This document shows positions 11,401 to 21,807 of a stretch of 64,000 nt of DNA, piece after piece. A program made the position numbers and the translations under genes. Source of the DNA: Thelephora terrestris. Its lineage: Eukaryota > Basidiomycota > Agaricomycetes > Thelephorales > Thelephoraceae. Within the stretch, counting starts at the first letter, position 1. Each line of letters opens with the position of its first letter. The notes under the pieces were generated by a model, which was not told where the DNA came from, did no database searches, and was given only the letters and a program-made list of their open reading frames with translations. Where the stretch lies: NCBI GenBank assembly GCA_015956445.1, contig WIUZ02000001.1, forward strand, positions 496,001 to 560,000. The letters are read 5' to 3'.

Positions 11401-13209
11401 TAATATGTCGAATATGATCCTGACATGTTTCACGTGGTCTTCTGTCGAGTCCGAAAAAATTATGACGTCATCGAGGTAGACAAACATGAAGGCACCAATG
11501 TACGACGCGAAGATGTGGTTCATCAGCGTCTGATACGTGGCTCCCGCGTTACAGTCACCTTGCTGCATAACGAGGCTTTCCATGGTTCCATCTGGCGTGG
11601 TAAACAACGTGCGCGAGACGTGATTTGGGATCACCCTTATCTGTTCGTAGGCATCCTTGCCATCTATGAGGCTGCGGTACTTATGTTTCGATACCTCTCG
11701 CAGGATCTCCTCGATGTCGGGTAATGGCGACGCAAGCTTGTACGTATTTTGATTCTGTTCTCGCTTGTCGAACACCGTCCTTAATCTAGGTTTTTCTCCC
11801 GCTGCCGATACCTTCGGGATCATTAGAAGCGGGATCGCATTGTGTCCCGTCGCCGTTTTCCAACGTCCCGTCGTTAAGTAAGCCTCCTTCTTCTCACGCC
11901 ATTGTTCTCTGAACGCCTCTGGACATTTTGAGGGTCGAAAGTGATAGATTTTGTGTTCATCAATGAGCGGGATCGTGTGATTGACTGCCCTTAGAGGCGG
12001 CAACGTTGTTTTTGACGTGTCCGCGCAGAGGTCCTCCGCCTCTTTCCTCAATTGGTCCCTCAACCCGTCTAGTTTGTCATCCAGTAGATCCGCAGCGGCG
12101 GAATTGATCGTGATCACATCTGGGCCTTCGAGTTTCACCGGTGAGTCGCTTCCCACCACGACACATGGGGGGTTTATCCCTACCGCCACCCTATGTTGGA
12201 ACAGGAATGGCGTTCCTAGGATCGCGTCGTAGTTATCCAGGTTCGCGACGTCGAACCTTCGTTCGCAATCAATGTTTTGATATTTGAAGTTGACCATTAC
12301 CCCACAGTTGATTTTGGACCGAGATCCGTGTACCGCCAGCTGGACGGACAATGGTTTGGAGTAATACTCCTTCCGAAGGTCCAGCTGGTCGACTACCGTA
12401 GTCGACAGGAAATCTGCCATGGAGCCCGTGTCGAGGAGCGCACGGCATTGGTGTCCGTCTATTTTGACGAGCACCACGATCGGTTCGGGCACCTTCCTCG
12501 AATGGTCCTTCAATCGCATAGCGGTTCGTTCAACGGGTGACACGCCCTCCGTTCCTCGGGATCGTTTGCGGGTTCCCGACGCTCCTACCATCAACTTTAT
12601 GGCGTGCAACATGACACTTTGCCTCCGGTTGATGGCTGAGTCCCTGAATATGGAAGGTCTGTATCCCTCCCCTACTGACCTCATCGCACGCATCTGATTC
12701 AACACTCGTTTAGGGTTGAAGGCGTCTCCCAGCACTTCCGAGTGCCTCAGGTTGTAGAATACGTCTGTCCCTTTTAGGTGTAGACTGTAACCATTCAACG
12801 CCGGTGACACCTCCAGCTTGTCATCACCAGACTCGAATCGTAGGTGATCCTCCATCGCTCTTCGCAACCACCTGAGTGCTGGCCATTCCCAAATTTGGTA
12901 GGTCTGTTGGCTTCTGTACCCGCCCTCCCGAACACAGGATAGGTCGGTATTCGCTTCAATCGAGTGCATGTCTGACAGCCTGAAATTTGGCTCCAGGATC
13001 CTCCTCGAGTCGACCTCAAGTGCGCCGTCACGCAGCCGTTTGCCATCGAAGATTTCCACCACACTACCCGACCCAGTATCATACTGGTAAATGCTGTAGC
13101 GTCCGTCTGCGCGCGACTCAATGTCCAGCCATCGGTCGTCGCTCCCCCATTCCGACGCACAGAGCTTGTACGCCCTCCGCATTGAGTCGGTGGCATCATC
13201 CGCCAGCTG
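8419..13209 (-). CDS. pol: Gypsy pol region (protease, RT, RNase H, integrase, chromodomain)
   Basis: The minus-strand open frame continues from the nested transposon arm (its first codons lie in the arm, up to 13347) to a stop at 8419. Domains in order, numbered along the 1642-codon frame: aspartic protease with D-T-G-S near 306-309; reverse transcriptase with Y-L-D-D near 623-626; RNase H; integrase with an H-H-C-C zinc region near 1100 followed by the DDE core (D-F-V-G, S-D-R-D and a downstream E in T-E-R-A-N); and a chromodomain-like segment near 1440-1500 that may guide integration to heterochromatin. This order is that of Ty3/Gypsy chromoviruses. Treated as a fossil part of the split element. 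Confidence 0.88.
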   Translation of the reverse strand, partial: QLADDATDSMRRAYKLCASEWGSDDRWLDIESRADGRYSIYQYDTGSGSVVEIFDGKRLRDGALEVDSRRILEPNFRLSDMHSIEANTDLSCVREGGYRSQQTYQIWEWPALRWLRRAMEDHLRFESGDDKLEVSPALNGYSLHLKGTDVFYNLRHSEVLGDAFNPKRVLNQMRAMRSVGEGYRPSIFRDSAINRRQSVMLHAIKLMVGASGTRKRSRGTEGVSPVERTAMRLKDHSRKVPEPIVVLVKIDGHQCRALLDTGSMADFLSTTVVDQLDLRKEYYSKPLSVQLAVHGSRSKINCGVMVNFKYQNIDCERRFDVANLDNYDAILGTPFLFQHRVAVGINPPCVVVGSDSPVKLEGPDVITINSAAADLLDDKLDGLRDQLRKEAEDLCADTSKTTLPPLRAVNHTIPLIDEHKIYHFRPSKCPEAFREQWREKKEAYLTTGRWKTATGHNAIPLLMIPKVSAAGEKPRLRTVFDKREQNQNTYKLASPLPDIEEILREVSKHKYRSLIDGKDAYEQIRVIPNHVSRTLFTTPDGTMESLVMQQGDCNAGATYQTLMNHIFASYIGAFMFVYLDDVIIFSDSTEDHVKHVRIIFDILRKERLFLSPSKMQFFARELKILGHVINDEGIKMDPHKVDKVLNWKTPTNKDLLRSFIGAVGFLAPDCKGIRIPMGHLSSLTAETKPWKWDDTAQRSFTGVKRIVSEHRDKCRKALDYSKGADPIYVTTDGCPTGGGGYVSQGKDPKTADVVAFWSGKWNAAQQNYPVHEQELLALVETLKRFRGVLHGTRFVVRTDHKALEYFMKQRNLSPRQHRWIDVLSEFDFDIQYIPGDTNGFADALSRVYSDEPKGVARSESEFVDEGEDVEVRNVPKIHPVYVETYLLEVMNAEVTRRSSRLVNKPTPRYKETRNRKPKGPAGSDGSKSNEGEALSVTRPSEPLPEPTESHIETPTEVDTRLFEVSSDLGISFPDCIRDRYNEDRFFSPILANPDEFTNFVIEEGLVYFISEGVRTIAVPDVRADGRNVREVLIRQGHSILAHLSDEKTVTYMRDQVWWKTMVKDVTDYCRSCQTCAVSKPQHGKPQGKLKTMPVPTYPWQYIGVDFVGPLPESTNRDGTYDMICVIIDQLTSMVHLVPTKQTYRATDVAELMFGNVYKLHGLPERIISDRDSLFTSKFWKKLHNLLGTELRMSSAFHPQTDGATERANRTITQMIRQCVRPDQRDWVLKLPAVEFAINSSRSSTTGFSPFQLNYGRNPSPMVWRGQEEFPGVRRFAERMKLAVMSAHDSIIASRVTNTVQANRKRDTAGYKPGDLVYLSTKNISLPKGRARKLAPKYLGPFKISKVLKEGATYQLDLSEELLKRGINPSFHASLLKPHVPSDDRRFPGRLPSQIPGFGEKPDEWIVDSIVSHHGKGVRSEFEIQWKAGDRTWAPYREVAHLIAMDRYCELMGVADPNDLPAVYSKRGTPDTSVSSVRVIDEGYKGGRTRRGGPHLPTMTHGITREEWAECAAFEVAYNAFVSNGLTRPGPTPHRYPEYRRLINEGVAPYPIYGGNPRDAPIAVAPNPSPQGTISMPQEHRPDTRKVTMPIGYCNRL

Positions 13210-14330
13210 TGGTAACCACTGTTCAACGTAAAATCCCCTACAATGTTGTCCCCCCTTGACACTGAGCCCCTGGGAACCTTGCGTCAAAAAAACTCGACCG
13301 TAAAATCCCAGCAGGCTCCCCAGGCAGTCCAACAGGACTTCCCCCATTTTTTCCGTCGTGTTTTCGGGTCGGGTTGAGCCAGCCCTCCCTTCCTAATTGG
13401 GATTGCTTCTCTTGATCGCGCGCGTGATGCGCCGTGCCTTGCGGTTGGGAATAGCGCCGTTCCCTCCCGCTGATCGCATCCCGTCCTCAACTTACTCCCG
13501 CCCCTTGTCACTACTGCCCTTCCCCTTCCCTTCCCCTTCCTTCCCGACTTTCCATGCGGCATTCCCGCCTCTTGTCACTCCTGCCCTTCCCCTTCCCTTC
13601 CCCTTCCTTCCCAGCTTTCGGTGCAGTGTTCCCGGCTTTCTCCCGATTTCGCGGCATCAAATCCGTGGGAAAATATCCTATCCTTTTCTGCCCACCCTCC
13701 GCGTTCCCCTCCTCCCTTGCTTCCTGCTGTGTTTGCCAGCGATCCAACAGATCCAACGGGCCTCCAGTCACCCACCTTCCTCTCGTTATGGGATGCGACT
13801 CCGGGGAAACAGTTCGGAGCCTGGGGAGCGAGGTAAGCTCTGCGATCCTTGCTGCATCCCGTGCGCTTACGTGGATTCCCCAGCTCCCCCTTTCCCTGGT
13901 GCACGGTTCCATTCGGTCAACGGGCTACTCCCTCGGTCCGAACTGCGTTCGTGGATATTGGCCTTGCTGCGTGGATTCCTGGCCTTGCGCCCTCACCATT
14001 CACCCTTCTTCCTCGGTAACAAAATCACCCCCCAACCCGGATCCGCCGCCCTCCCACCCCTTGCACCACTCTGAAACGCGTGTCGATTATCTACGACCTG
14101 TGATCCACTCACAGTCCACGACAATCATGCACATTTCAGGCAGAAACCCCTCTCTCGTCAGAAACTCCCCCGCCTTCGATCCCACCCACCCGGTTCACTC
14201 CATCGCACCAAAAACGCACTCAACGCGTTCAGACGGACTCGCGTTCTGGGATCCTGCTTGCCGATTGGACAGGGCCGCCTGTACCTCCCAGGACCACTCC
14301 CCTTTGTTGGATGACGACGAATCCTCAAAT
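13210..14330 (+). repeat. Left terminal inverted repeat of the KDZ transposon
   Basis: Pairs with 25371-26430 in reverse complement, with scattered substitutions. This arm is about 60 bp longer because of a tandem duplication of about 68 bp containing the C/T-rich motif CCCTTCCCCTTCCC near 13500-13620. Long open frames here (13397-14074, 13554-14600) are not conserved as protein between the arms and are judged non-coding. Confidence 0.9.
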
Positions 14331-14789
14331 CACCCACACCCATCCCCTATGTTCCTCTCCTGTCAGTTGGGACAATCTTTGCCACCGGATGCTTGCTTCG
14401 TCCCAGAGTTGTTTGTGTTTATGGGACCGCTCATTTTTGTGGTTGGAATACCCCTCCTCAATTTCATCCTCCGGGTGGTCTTGTCGCATACTAGGTATCT
14501 CCCTCCCCTTGCTTTTCGTGGCGGGACTCATCTCCCTCCGTTATCTATTCCCGCCTATCTGCCACCCCTTCTACGTATATGCCAGTTGTCAGGCTTGTGA
14601 CAAGCCACGCGGCCAGACTCTCGTCTCCAGCCGTCCGTGTCCACTCGTTTCCAACCATCTGTGTCCATTTTGGTTCGTCCTACAAACCCATGCTTGATTT
14701 CTTTTGGTTTTGGCAAATGCTGGAGGCGTATGGACGATGCATTGCCCAAGGTACATTCTTTACTCTTGTTCCAAATTACATGCATCTCA
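14331..14789. other. Internal transposon sequence without a recognised gene
   Basis: Only chance open frames. It follows directly on the inner end of the left arm. Confidence 0.4.
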
Positions 14790-15227
14790 AGTATCCTATC
14801 CATAGACACATGTGCATCCCGTCCGATGGTTGTGCCTTCACTGACCTCCAGCTCACGAAGTCCAAAAGTGCGGCTCAAGCTCTTCTGGACAAGGTTCGTG
14901 ATGATTACCTCCGTCCTCCGTGCATTCACAATACATATGGTGGGCATATCCCCCCCAATGGTGATCTTGTTACCGGTGATGGCGCAAAAGAGTAATGGTC
15001 TTGATCTCACCTGGTTCGAATCTGGCCACTGTACCTGCGGGGATGCCAAGTCGCTTTCCGTAGGCCCCGGCGCACTCGAAGGATAGACGGGCGTTGGTTT
15101 CGATGAAGTAATAATGGGGTCCGATCTGTGCCCCTCCGCAATTTACATCGTGTATGGTGAACGTTAAGAAAAGATTCACCCGGACCATTAGTACGAGTTG
15201 ACTTGATGAGGGAGCCTTAATATCCAA
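14790..15227 (-). pseudogene. Urease gene fragment (beta domain to start of alpha domain)
   Basis: On the minus strand the frame from 15227 contains [22 protein letters not shown] and R-F-E-P-G-E, which match the conserved beta-domain segment of fungal and plant ureases (G-S-H-Y-H-F-I-E-x-N ... R-F-E-P-G). A second frame overlapping it continues with I-T-G-N-K-I-x-I-G-G, then E-V-S-E-G-T-T-I-G-R-D-A-H-V-S-M near 14800, the junction into the alpha (catalytic) domain. The match stops there, before the nickel-binding region. The change of frame and the truncation show a decayed, non-functional piece. It sits just upstream of the transposase gene in opposite orientation and was probably captured from a host urease gene. 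Confidence 0.75.
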
Positions 15228-15398
15228 ATCTGCATTAATACCTTCCGTGATATTTATTCCCCTTATTTCTTACCCTGTTCGCGCACAGTGTCTATTGTTC
15301 TTCACAAAAGACCGGGGAAGCTGAGGAGTCACGCGTTGCATAAAAATCCCAAGTCTTTGTGACGTAATAGCCACCTCTTTCCTCTCCTCCTCCTCATC

Positions 15399-18300
15399 AT
15401 GTTGAAACGTGGCCGCGGTGGATTCTCTTCGTCCAAAACGCGGAAGCGCAAGAGGAACGGTGTTTCGACCAGCAGTGCAGTCCTGGACTTTGGTGGAAGT
15501 GAAGCAGAAATCGCGTGCCAACCAGCGGCTCAGCCCTTCATTCCATCCGGCAACACACAGGTCATGCGGGTCTGGCATACGAAAGTCGAAAGTCCGTTTG
15601 CGTCCCGGAAGTCTACGGTTCTGGTTCCTTCTGAACCTCCAACTGGAGAAGCGAACGATGAGGGTTGCAGAGGCGACTCCGAGGACACACCAGAGGCGTT
15701 AAGCGTGGTTCCTTCGCGGCCAAGACGAAAGCGTGGAAATGATAGCGTGAGTCCATTGCAAACAATCTAAATACTTCTTGCCGTTCTGAGGTTCCTTCTT
15801 TGCGTAGACAAAAATGGAGGAATGGATCTCATTCATACCCGTAGTCTTAGACGAACTCGTCCGTCGCGATGGGCTTCAAGGAAACGCCTCCCTCCCCAAG
15901 TGTGCCAGCTGTATTGAGGAGCCGGGAACGTACAGATGCATCGACTGTACCACTCCGGTACTTCGCTGCGCTACTTGTATCGTTCTCCAACATGAGTGTA
16001 CCCCGTTGCACCGCCTTGAGGTACGTTCGTGATTTCTGAATGAAAACCACCCCTCATTTGTCGAAAGGTCTGGAACGGAGGGTTTTTTGAGCGCACGTCC
16101 CTCAAAGATTTGGATCACTGTTTCTATCTCGGCCATCAACACACTGCGTGCCCATCACCTGGCTCAAAATCTCAAGTCATGCTCGTGATCGACGTTAATG
16201 GAGTCCACTATGTCACTGTCCAATTCTGTGGTTGTGCTGGGACGACAGAATGGGTCGAGAACTATCGCCAACTCTTGCGTGTAGGCTGGTATCCTGCGTC
16301 TTTTCAACGACCGAAGACGGCATTCACATTCGACGCCCTTGACACATACCACAAGCTTGCACTTCAGGGAAAACTCAACCTCCACGATTTCTATTCTACC
16401 CTCCTCCAGAAGACGGACAACTGCGGTCGAACAAAGAAAATTGTATGTGCCGTCTCCCTCATCACGGTACCCTCTACTGATCTCTACGGTTGCAGCATCG
16501 ATATCATGAAATGTCACGTTGTGTTCGCCAATGGAGACACCTGAAACAAATCAAGCGGGGTGGTGGCTGTCACGACACGGCGGGCCTGGTTTCTGTCCCC
16601 AACGGTTTGTTTGCGCTGGAATGTCCAGCTTGCCCCCATCCAGGCCGCAACCTCCCCGAGAACTGGGATCAGGCTCCCGAAGACAAACGGTATGTGTTTC
16701 CCTTGCCACCTTGTGCGCAACAATTGAGTCGTTCATCAGGTGGTTGTACTCGTATTTCCTTGCAGTCGATGGGAATTTCCGCCTTAAGCTCAAAAGTCGT
16801 GGGATCAACGATCCAGAAATCAGCACCGGGTGGTCTTACTTCGTTGAAAACAAAGAGTACATCAAACACATTTCTCAAAATACTACTGACATGGAGGTAT
16901 GTCCAAACTCTCCATTGTGATCACGATTCTCATGCATCTTGTGTAAGGTCGCCGGATGTAGTTCTGCCTTCCACGCCGTCAATCAAGCAAACAACAAGTC
17001 CTCCAAAGACTATATTGCCTCTGGAGTCGTTGCCTGTGTATGTGCGCGGCACTCCCTTGTGCAAAAGAACGGCGTTGGCGACCTGCAACGCGGCGAACGG
17101 TGAGCACGATATCTTGGCAAACACACAATAGATTTAATCGTGGTACAGGTACATCAACACGGATTACATCGTCGCTTCTGTGTTGAAAGGGATTAGCGTT
17201 CAAAGTGTTGTCATCTCGTACGATATTGTTTGCAAATGGTCCATCCACCTCCTCCAGAGAATTTCAGACAACCACCCCGATCTTGATGTCAAGAACATCC
17301 AACTCTCCTATCTCATTCCTAAATTCCATCTCCCTGGCCATGGCGATTCGTGTCAAACCAAGTACTCGTTCAATTATGCAAGGGGTGTTGGGAGGACACA
17401 CGGTGAAACCGTTGAGCAAGGTTGGTCGAACATGAATCTTGCTGCTCTGTCCACTCGGGAGATGGGTCCTGGTGCTCGTCACCTGTCCCTCGACGATAAT
17501 TGGAGCGGCTGGAATTGGAAGAAAATATTGGGTATGGGTATGGGCTCGTTTTTTAAATTGTACCAAAGCTCGGAACTGATTGTTTTCATAGGCGACTTTC
17601 TCCTTCGAAGCATGTTGAAAGCCCTCCTCATGAAGGAGAAACATACTTCGGAGAACCAGAAGTTTGATTCTACATTCCCCGAAGACCTCCGCGATGAGTG
17701 GTTATCAATGATCCGAAACTGGGAGCGCAACAAGTCAGGACCCAACCCATTCACCCACACGGAGAAAGGTACATTGTTCCATGCATCTCGGTTCTTTACG
17801 TCTGCTAATATTTGTCCAGCTACCAAGCTTGCTGAAATTCGTCGAAAGCTCGCTGAAGAGGACGAAGAGGACGTTAGACAAGGAACCACCCGGCATCAAG
17901 TACCAGGGTCGGTTTTCGTCCGCAGTGGATTAGAGATTGAAGAACAACAGTAGGTGGTCTCCAAACTTTGCGTCCGAATCGATTGCTTATTGCCTTTGAT
18001 GTAGACGACAACTTGCATCCGATATCAAGAAGAAGCCGCCAAAATCAGACACTCAAATTGCTTCTGTTCAAGAAAAGCGCAACACTCTCATGCGGCAGAT
18101 CATAAAGTGGAGGGAACTCCAGCTCGTTTACATGCCTGGGGTTGTTGCTCTCGCTCCACTCCCATCGTCTGAGGACAACACCGAAGACGACATCAACATA
18201 GCTGAAAATGTACCACTCCTCCTTCCCTCAAGCCTGGACCTCGAACGCCGCGAGAGAATTTGCCTTCAACAAGTGGCTGAGCATGAACAACTCCTACGTA

Positions 18301-19244
18301 TGGCACAACTTCAAGATTCCCTCACCAGCCTCCGAGACGCTCGCAAAGTCCGCCGCAAGTTACTGGTCAACCACCATACCCAAATTGCCGGACAAGGACA
18401 ACGGGCCAACACCCGATCGCGAGCCGTTATGGACAGTGTTGAGAGCCGCATCCATAGGTCTGTGGACCGTTATCGCGCTGCATACCGGGCTCTCCTCCAG
18501 CTCGATCCCACCAGTGACTGGCAGCAAACATACATGGAGCTGAAGGATCGCGATAACCGGGGTCCAGGCAAGGAGACTAGTGAGGCGGGGCTTGGTGACG
18601 GCTCTTACTTCCGCTCGTGGATCTGGCTGACAAACCCGCGGATCCCTGACGTTTCCAATGGAACGGTGGAAGAAAATGCCTCAGAGGAAGATGTCAACGA
18701 CTTCCTTCGTGTCGAGTGGACGACCTCCTTCGCAAGGTTGGAGCGGTGGGTCGAGGAGGTGGAACTTTTGCAGGAGGAAATGCGGCGGGTGGTTGCGTTC
18801 TTGGAGTGGCGATCACAGGAGTGGTTAGCGAAGGTGGATGCTCATGAGAGGACCCTGAATACCGACGTTCAATCTGGACTGGACGCGTATGCCAGGAAGC
18901 AAGCTGCTATATACCACAACCTCGCAGTATCGTTCGCCAGACTCTGGCGCCCAACACTTGTGTCGTACAACCTCCAACATTCATGGGCTACGGAATACCT
19001 GACAGAGCACGGAGTTCCACTTGCTGACACTATTCCGGCCTCACGAGCGCGGGGAATCTTCAAACTCAGGGTTTCGGGCAAATCTCACAACGCCACCCCT
19101 CTTCCTTCCAATTCACCAGTGGTAGAGGAAGCCGCTAATGACCATCCACTCCTGGAGGAAGCGAACTATAGTGACAACAGCGGCTCGGAGGGCGATTCTG
19201 GTTTGGAAGCCGATTGGGACAATGACGATGACCTGGACTTTTAA
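15399..19244 (+). CDS. KDZ (Kyakuja-Dileera-Zisupton) transposase with CxC2 cysteine cluster
   Basis: Ten exons by eye: 15399-15746, 15808-16020, 16068-16442, 16496-16689, 16740-16896, 16948-17099, 17149-17531, 17592-17768, 17820-17949 and 18005-19244. All introns are GT..AG and 47-61 bp, and the frame stays open for 1122 codons. Residues 148-184 form a Cys/His cluster (four CxxC or close pairs plus His), the CxC2-type domain that accompanies KDZ transposases. Then come C-P-A-C-P-H-P-G-R-N at 355 and D387 in F-L-A-V-D-G-N-F-R-L-K, the likely first catalytic Asp. D505 in S-Y-D-I-V-C-K-W, I-P-K-F-H-L-P-G-H-G, and G-E-T-V-E-Q-G-W (E566/E569, likely catalytic Glu) complete the RNase H-like core. 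The C-terminal 400 residues look coiled-coil and end acidic. It should cut and join the element's ends. Confidence 0.92.
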
Positions 19245-19469
19245 CTTCGTTTTTACTACGCGGATGTGTTGAACACACTTGAATTCAATGATGTTTACAT
19301 TTGTTCGGACGAAATGCAAACTACTCTGATGGGTACTAATCGTAAGCAAGGAGGTAATTCATCAATGGACGTGGTGCGGAGATCTACGTTATGAGGGAGA
19401 GATCCATCAGCAGACCGACGAGAAGGCCTCTGTTGGGATTTAGGAAATGGGGGTTTTTTGGTACGGTGT

Positions 19470-19612
19470 GAGAAGCTGGGCTACGCATACGCCCACGGTA
19501 GGTGATAGGGTTGGATCAGGAGACACTTGACGTTGGATGGAAGTCGAGCACGATGAGACCGTATACGGCGATGAGGTCAAGCTTGGTGGAGGGTTGCGCG
19601 AACTCATTTTTT
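19470..19612 (+). pseudogene. Urease gene fragment (start of alpha domain)
   Basis: On the plus strand one frame reads P-T-V-G-D-R-V-x-x-G-D-T, then E-V-E-H-D-E-T-V-Y-G-D-E-V-K and G-G-G-L-R-E. This fits the urease alpha-domain segment G-P-T-x-G-D-R-V-R-L-G-D-T ... Y-G-D-E-x-x-F-G-G-G-x-x-R-E/D-G. The frame contains a stop and the match ends after G-G-G-L-R-E, so it is a relic. It would directly follow the end of the minus-strand urease fragment at about 14800, but lies in the opposite orientation on the other side of the transposase gene. Confidence 0.7.
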
Positions 19613-20554
19613 GCCAGTTGCATTAACATCCAAAAACCCTGCTCAATCTGCTATCAACGCGGTTCATTATCTCAAGGCAACTGCCTTGATCTTCTGTTGG
19701 GGAAGATGGCCGTTACGGGTGCGAAACCGGGGGATAGCTCGAGGTTGGCATCGCGCAAGTATGCCTGTATTGACCAGAAACTTGGTTTCGACACCAAGTT
19801 TTTGGAGTTTACAACCCGAAGAATTGTCGGCGGTCACGGCGTCAAGTTTCCCATTCGTTCGGAGGGGCTTGTGTACAACCACGGGCACTTCATTATCTAT
19901 GGACCAGGGGTTTGTACGTCTCCAAGCACTCTGTGCACCACATTTGAAGTTGGCTTGCCACATCAATCATTCCTGGCCTGATCTACCGCATGATCAAGTC
20001 ATCCTAATTTTCGTGTCCATAGAGATCATCTCAACTGACACCAAGGCGGGCACGGATTTCTTCCACAATGGTCCTACCAATTAGTTTACACGGCTTTTAA
20101 TACTATCTACACCGACCTTCGCAAATTCTGCACCTTGAGTATTTCGCAATGTCACAACGCCCTACTTGGACCTTCCGTCGGGCCGCTCCAGGAACGAACC
20201 ACTCTCATTCTTTTCTAGACCATCCTTCCTGGTCGTGTGGGTCGTTGGCAATATACATGTGGTGTCGTTGATATGTCTTGTCTCGATTTCCAATGTCAGC
20301 ACATCTGTAGCTTTGTCTAGCTCACGACCACAACGATACACTTATTCAATGCGCAAGTGAATGCACTTGATTCAGCCTCATGACTCATAGCAGAATGTTA
20401 TTTGTACTGCGCTATCACAATCTACAGATCTAATAGCTACTTTTCTCAAACAACGATAGCAGGCTAATGGGCGTGGAAAATCCCTTCGAACGGGCCTGCA
20501 TAGCTGTCAGAGAGTCATAGCGGTTGGGGATAGATAGTACTTACGAAGATGAGG
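19613..20554. other. Internal transposon sequence, no convincing gene
   Basis: Open frames at 19502-19981 and 19611-20084 (plus) have no recognisable domain and no clear splice structure, and the first overlaps the urease relic. I see no support for a gene. Confidence 0.4.
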
Positions 20555-21050
20555 CTAATCCTCATCACTGCTCTCTATATCAACGATGGGTCGCAGGTGA
20601 CGCATCGAACAGGCTGAATTCCCGTTCGAAGAACGACGGCGGGTGGTACTTCGGGTGACAGGACGGCGCGTTTGACCACAGCTAGCGGTAGGGCGGCCGA
20701 GAGATCCGCCACGCGCAGAAACCGTGTTGGAGGAATGTCGACTCCTAGAGTTGCCATTATTGGTAGTGGGGTTTTGTGGAGATGCTGTGGGCTGTACACG
20801 GCCTGTGGGGTGATGGCCGAAGTGACCTATTAGTAGGTAAGAGAACGTGGCAGCAGAAGATGAAAGACTTGCTGTTAGCATTCGCTCGACTCTGCTCGAC
20901 CAAAATCTGTCCCAGAATAATGGTGGCCTCAGTGAGGCGCACCCTGACTAAAATGATCTCCTCCTCCGTCATGTTCGACGACAACGATACGATGAGTTGA
21001 AGAGCTGTGTCGAGTTGCCTTTGTAGAAGGGGGATGGTTGGTAAGGCCAT
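20555..21050 (-). CDS. Small two-exon protein of unknown function inside the transposon
   Basis: The minus-strand ATG is at 21050. Exon 1 (21050-20873) encodes about 59 residues of predicted helix (Q-R-Q-L-D-T-A-L-Q-L-I-V, then E-E-E-I-I-L-V-R-V). A candidate 46-bp intron (20872-20827) starts with GCAAGT rather than GT and ends TACTAATAG; the GC..AG reading keeps the frame open. Exon 2 (20826-20555) is Ser/Arg/Thr-rich and ends in an acidic D-I-E-S-S-D-E-D. The total is 149 codons. It could be an accessory protein of the element or an unrelated passenger. The unusual donor makes the model uncertain. Confidence 0.45.
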
Positions 21051-21639
21051 TGTCGCGTTAGAGAAGCGATAGTAAGTGGGGGAAAGTAACAGCGGAGAAA
21101 TGGAGAAGCGGAGAAGGGGGAAAGTGGAGAAAAGGGGAAAGAAAAAGCGGGGAACGAGAAGGAGTCAAACTCCGTTGGTAGGGTCTAAAAATGGAGAGTT
21201 GACGTGGAATGGAGGTACTGTAGCCTACAGCGTGACAGCTACGATCTCGACTGTTGAAATCACCGTTAAAATCACGAGCGCTTGAACTAAATCCAAGCTC
21301 CGTCCGTGTCCTCCCCGCCCGGCGAGGGAACCCCTTAGGTAGATGGAGGCCACATAACTAGACGGTAGCACAGATTTAATGAGAGCCTACCTGCAAAGAT
21401 ATGCTGTCCATTGGTTCTCACACCGAGAGCCAGTGAGAAGTACTGAAACGACGGCGAGTAACTCGCCGCCCGTCTGGCAGGTACCCCACTGCCAAGCCTC
21501 AACTGTCAGCGGGATGTGAGATGAGAGCCAGCCCCAGAATTTGCGAACGCGCGGTATGACAAGAGGATAAAAATATCCATGACGGGATAGGGTGGGACGC
21601 ACCATAAAATCCGCAACGGTCCAGACGTCCTCTCCCATA

Positions 21640-21807
21640 GTCCACCCTCTCTCTGCAACTCGCTCTCTCCCTGCGACTCACCCTCTCTCCTCGACTCACC
21701 CTCTCTTCAACTATCCCTCTCTCTTTGAACGAATCTATCTCAACTGACCCTCTTTCTGCAACTCGCTCCCTTACCATCTGTTCCGTCACCAACAAACCCC
21801 TTCGACC
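21640..21807 (+). promoter_or_regulatory. CT-rich leader upstream of the 752-codon gene
   Basis: Strongly pyrimidine-rich sequence with repeated CTCTCTC and CAACTC motifs ends directly before the ATG at 21808. CT-rich stretches just upstream of the start are common in highly expressed fungal genes and often surround the transcription start. No TATA box stands out. Confidence 0.4.

Noticed and set aside
13397-14600. Open frames of 225 and 348 codons in the left transposon arm and 332 codons in the right arm
   Set aside because: Differences between the arms often change amino acids, the left frame is shifted by the 68-bp duplication, and no domain is seen.
15005-15030. GGTTCGAATC motif resembling a tRNA T-loop
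   Set aside because: No matching acceptor or anticodon arms; the motif lies within the urease fragment.
19502-20084. Possible gene downstream of the KDZ transposase
   Set aside because: No domain and no splice logic; it overlaps the urease relic in another frame.
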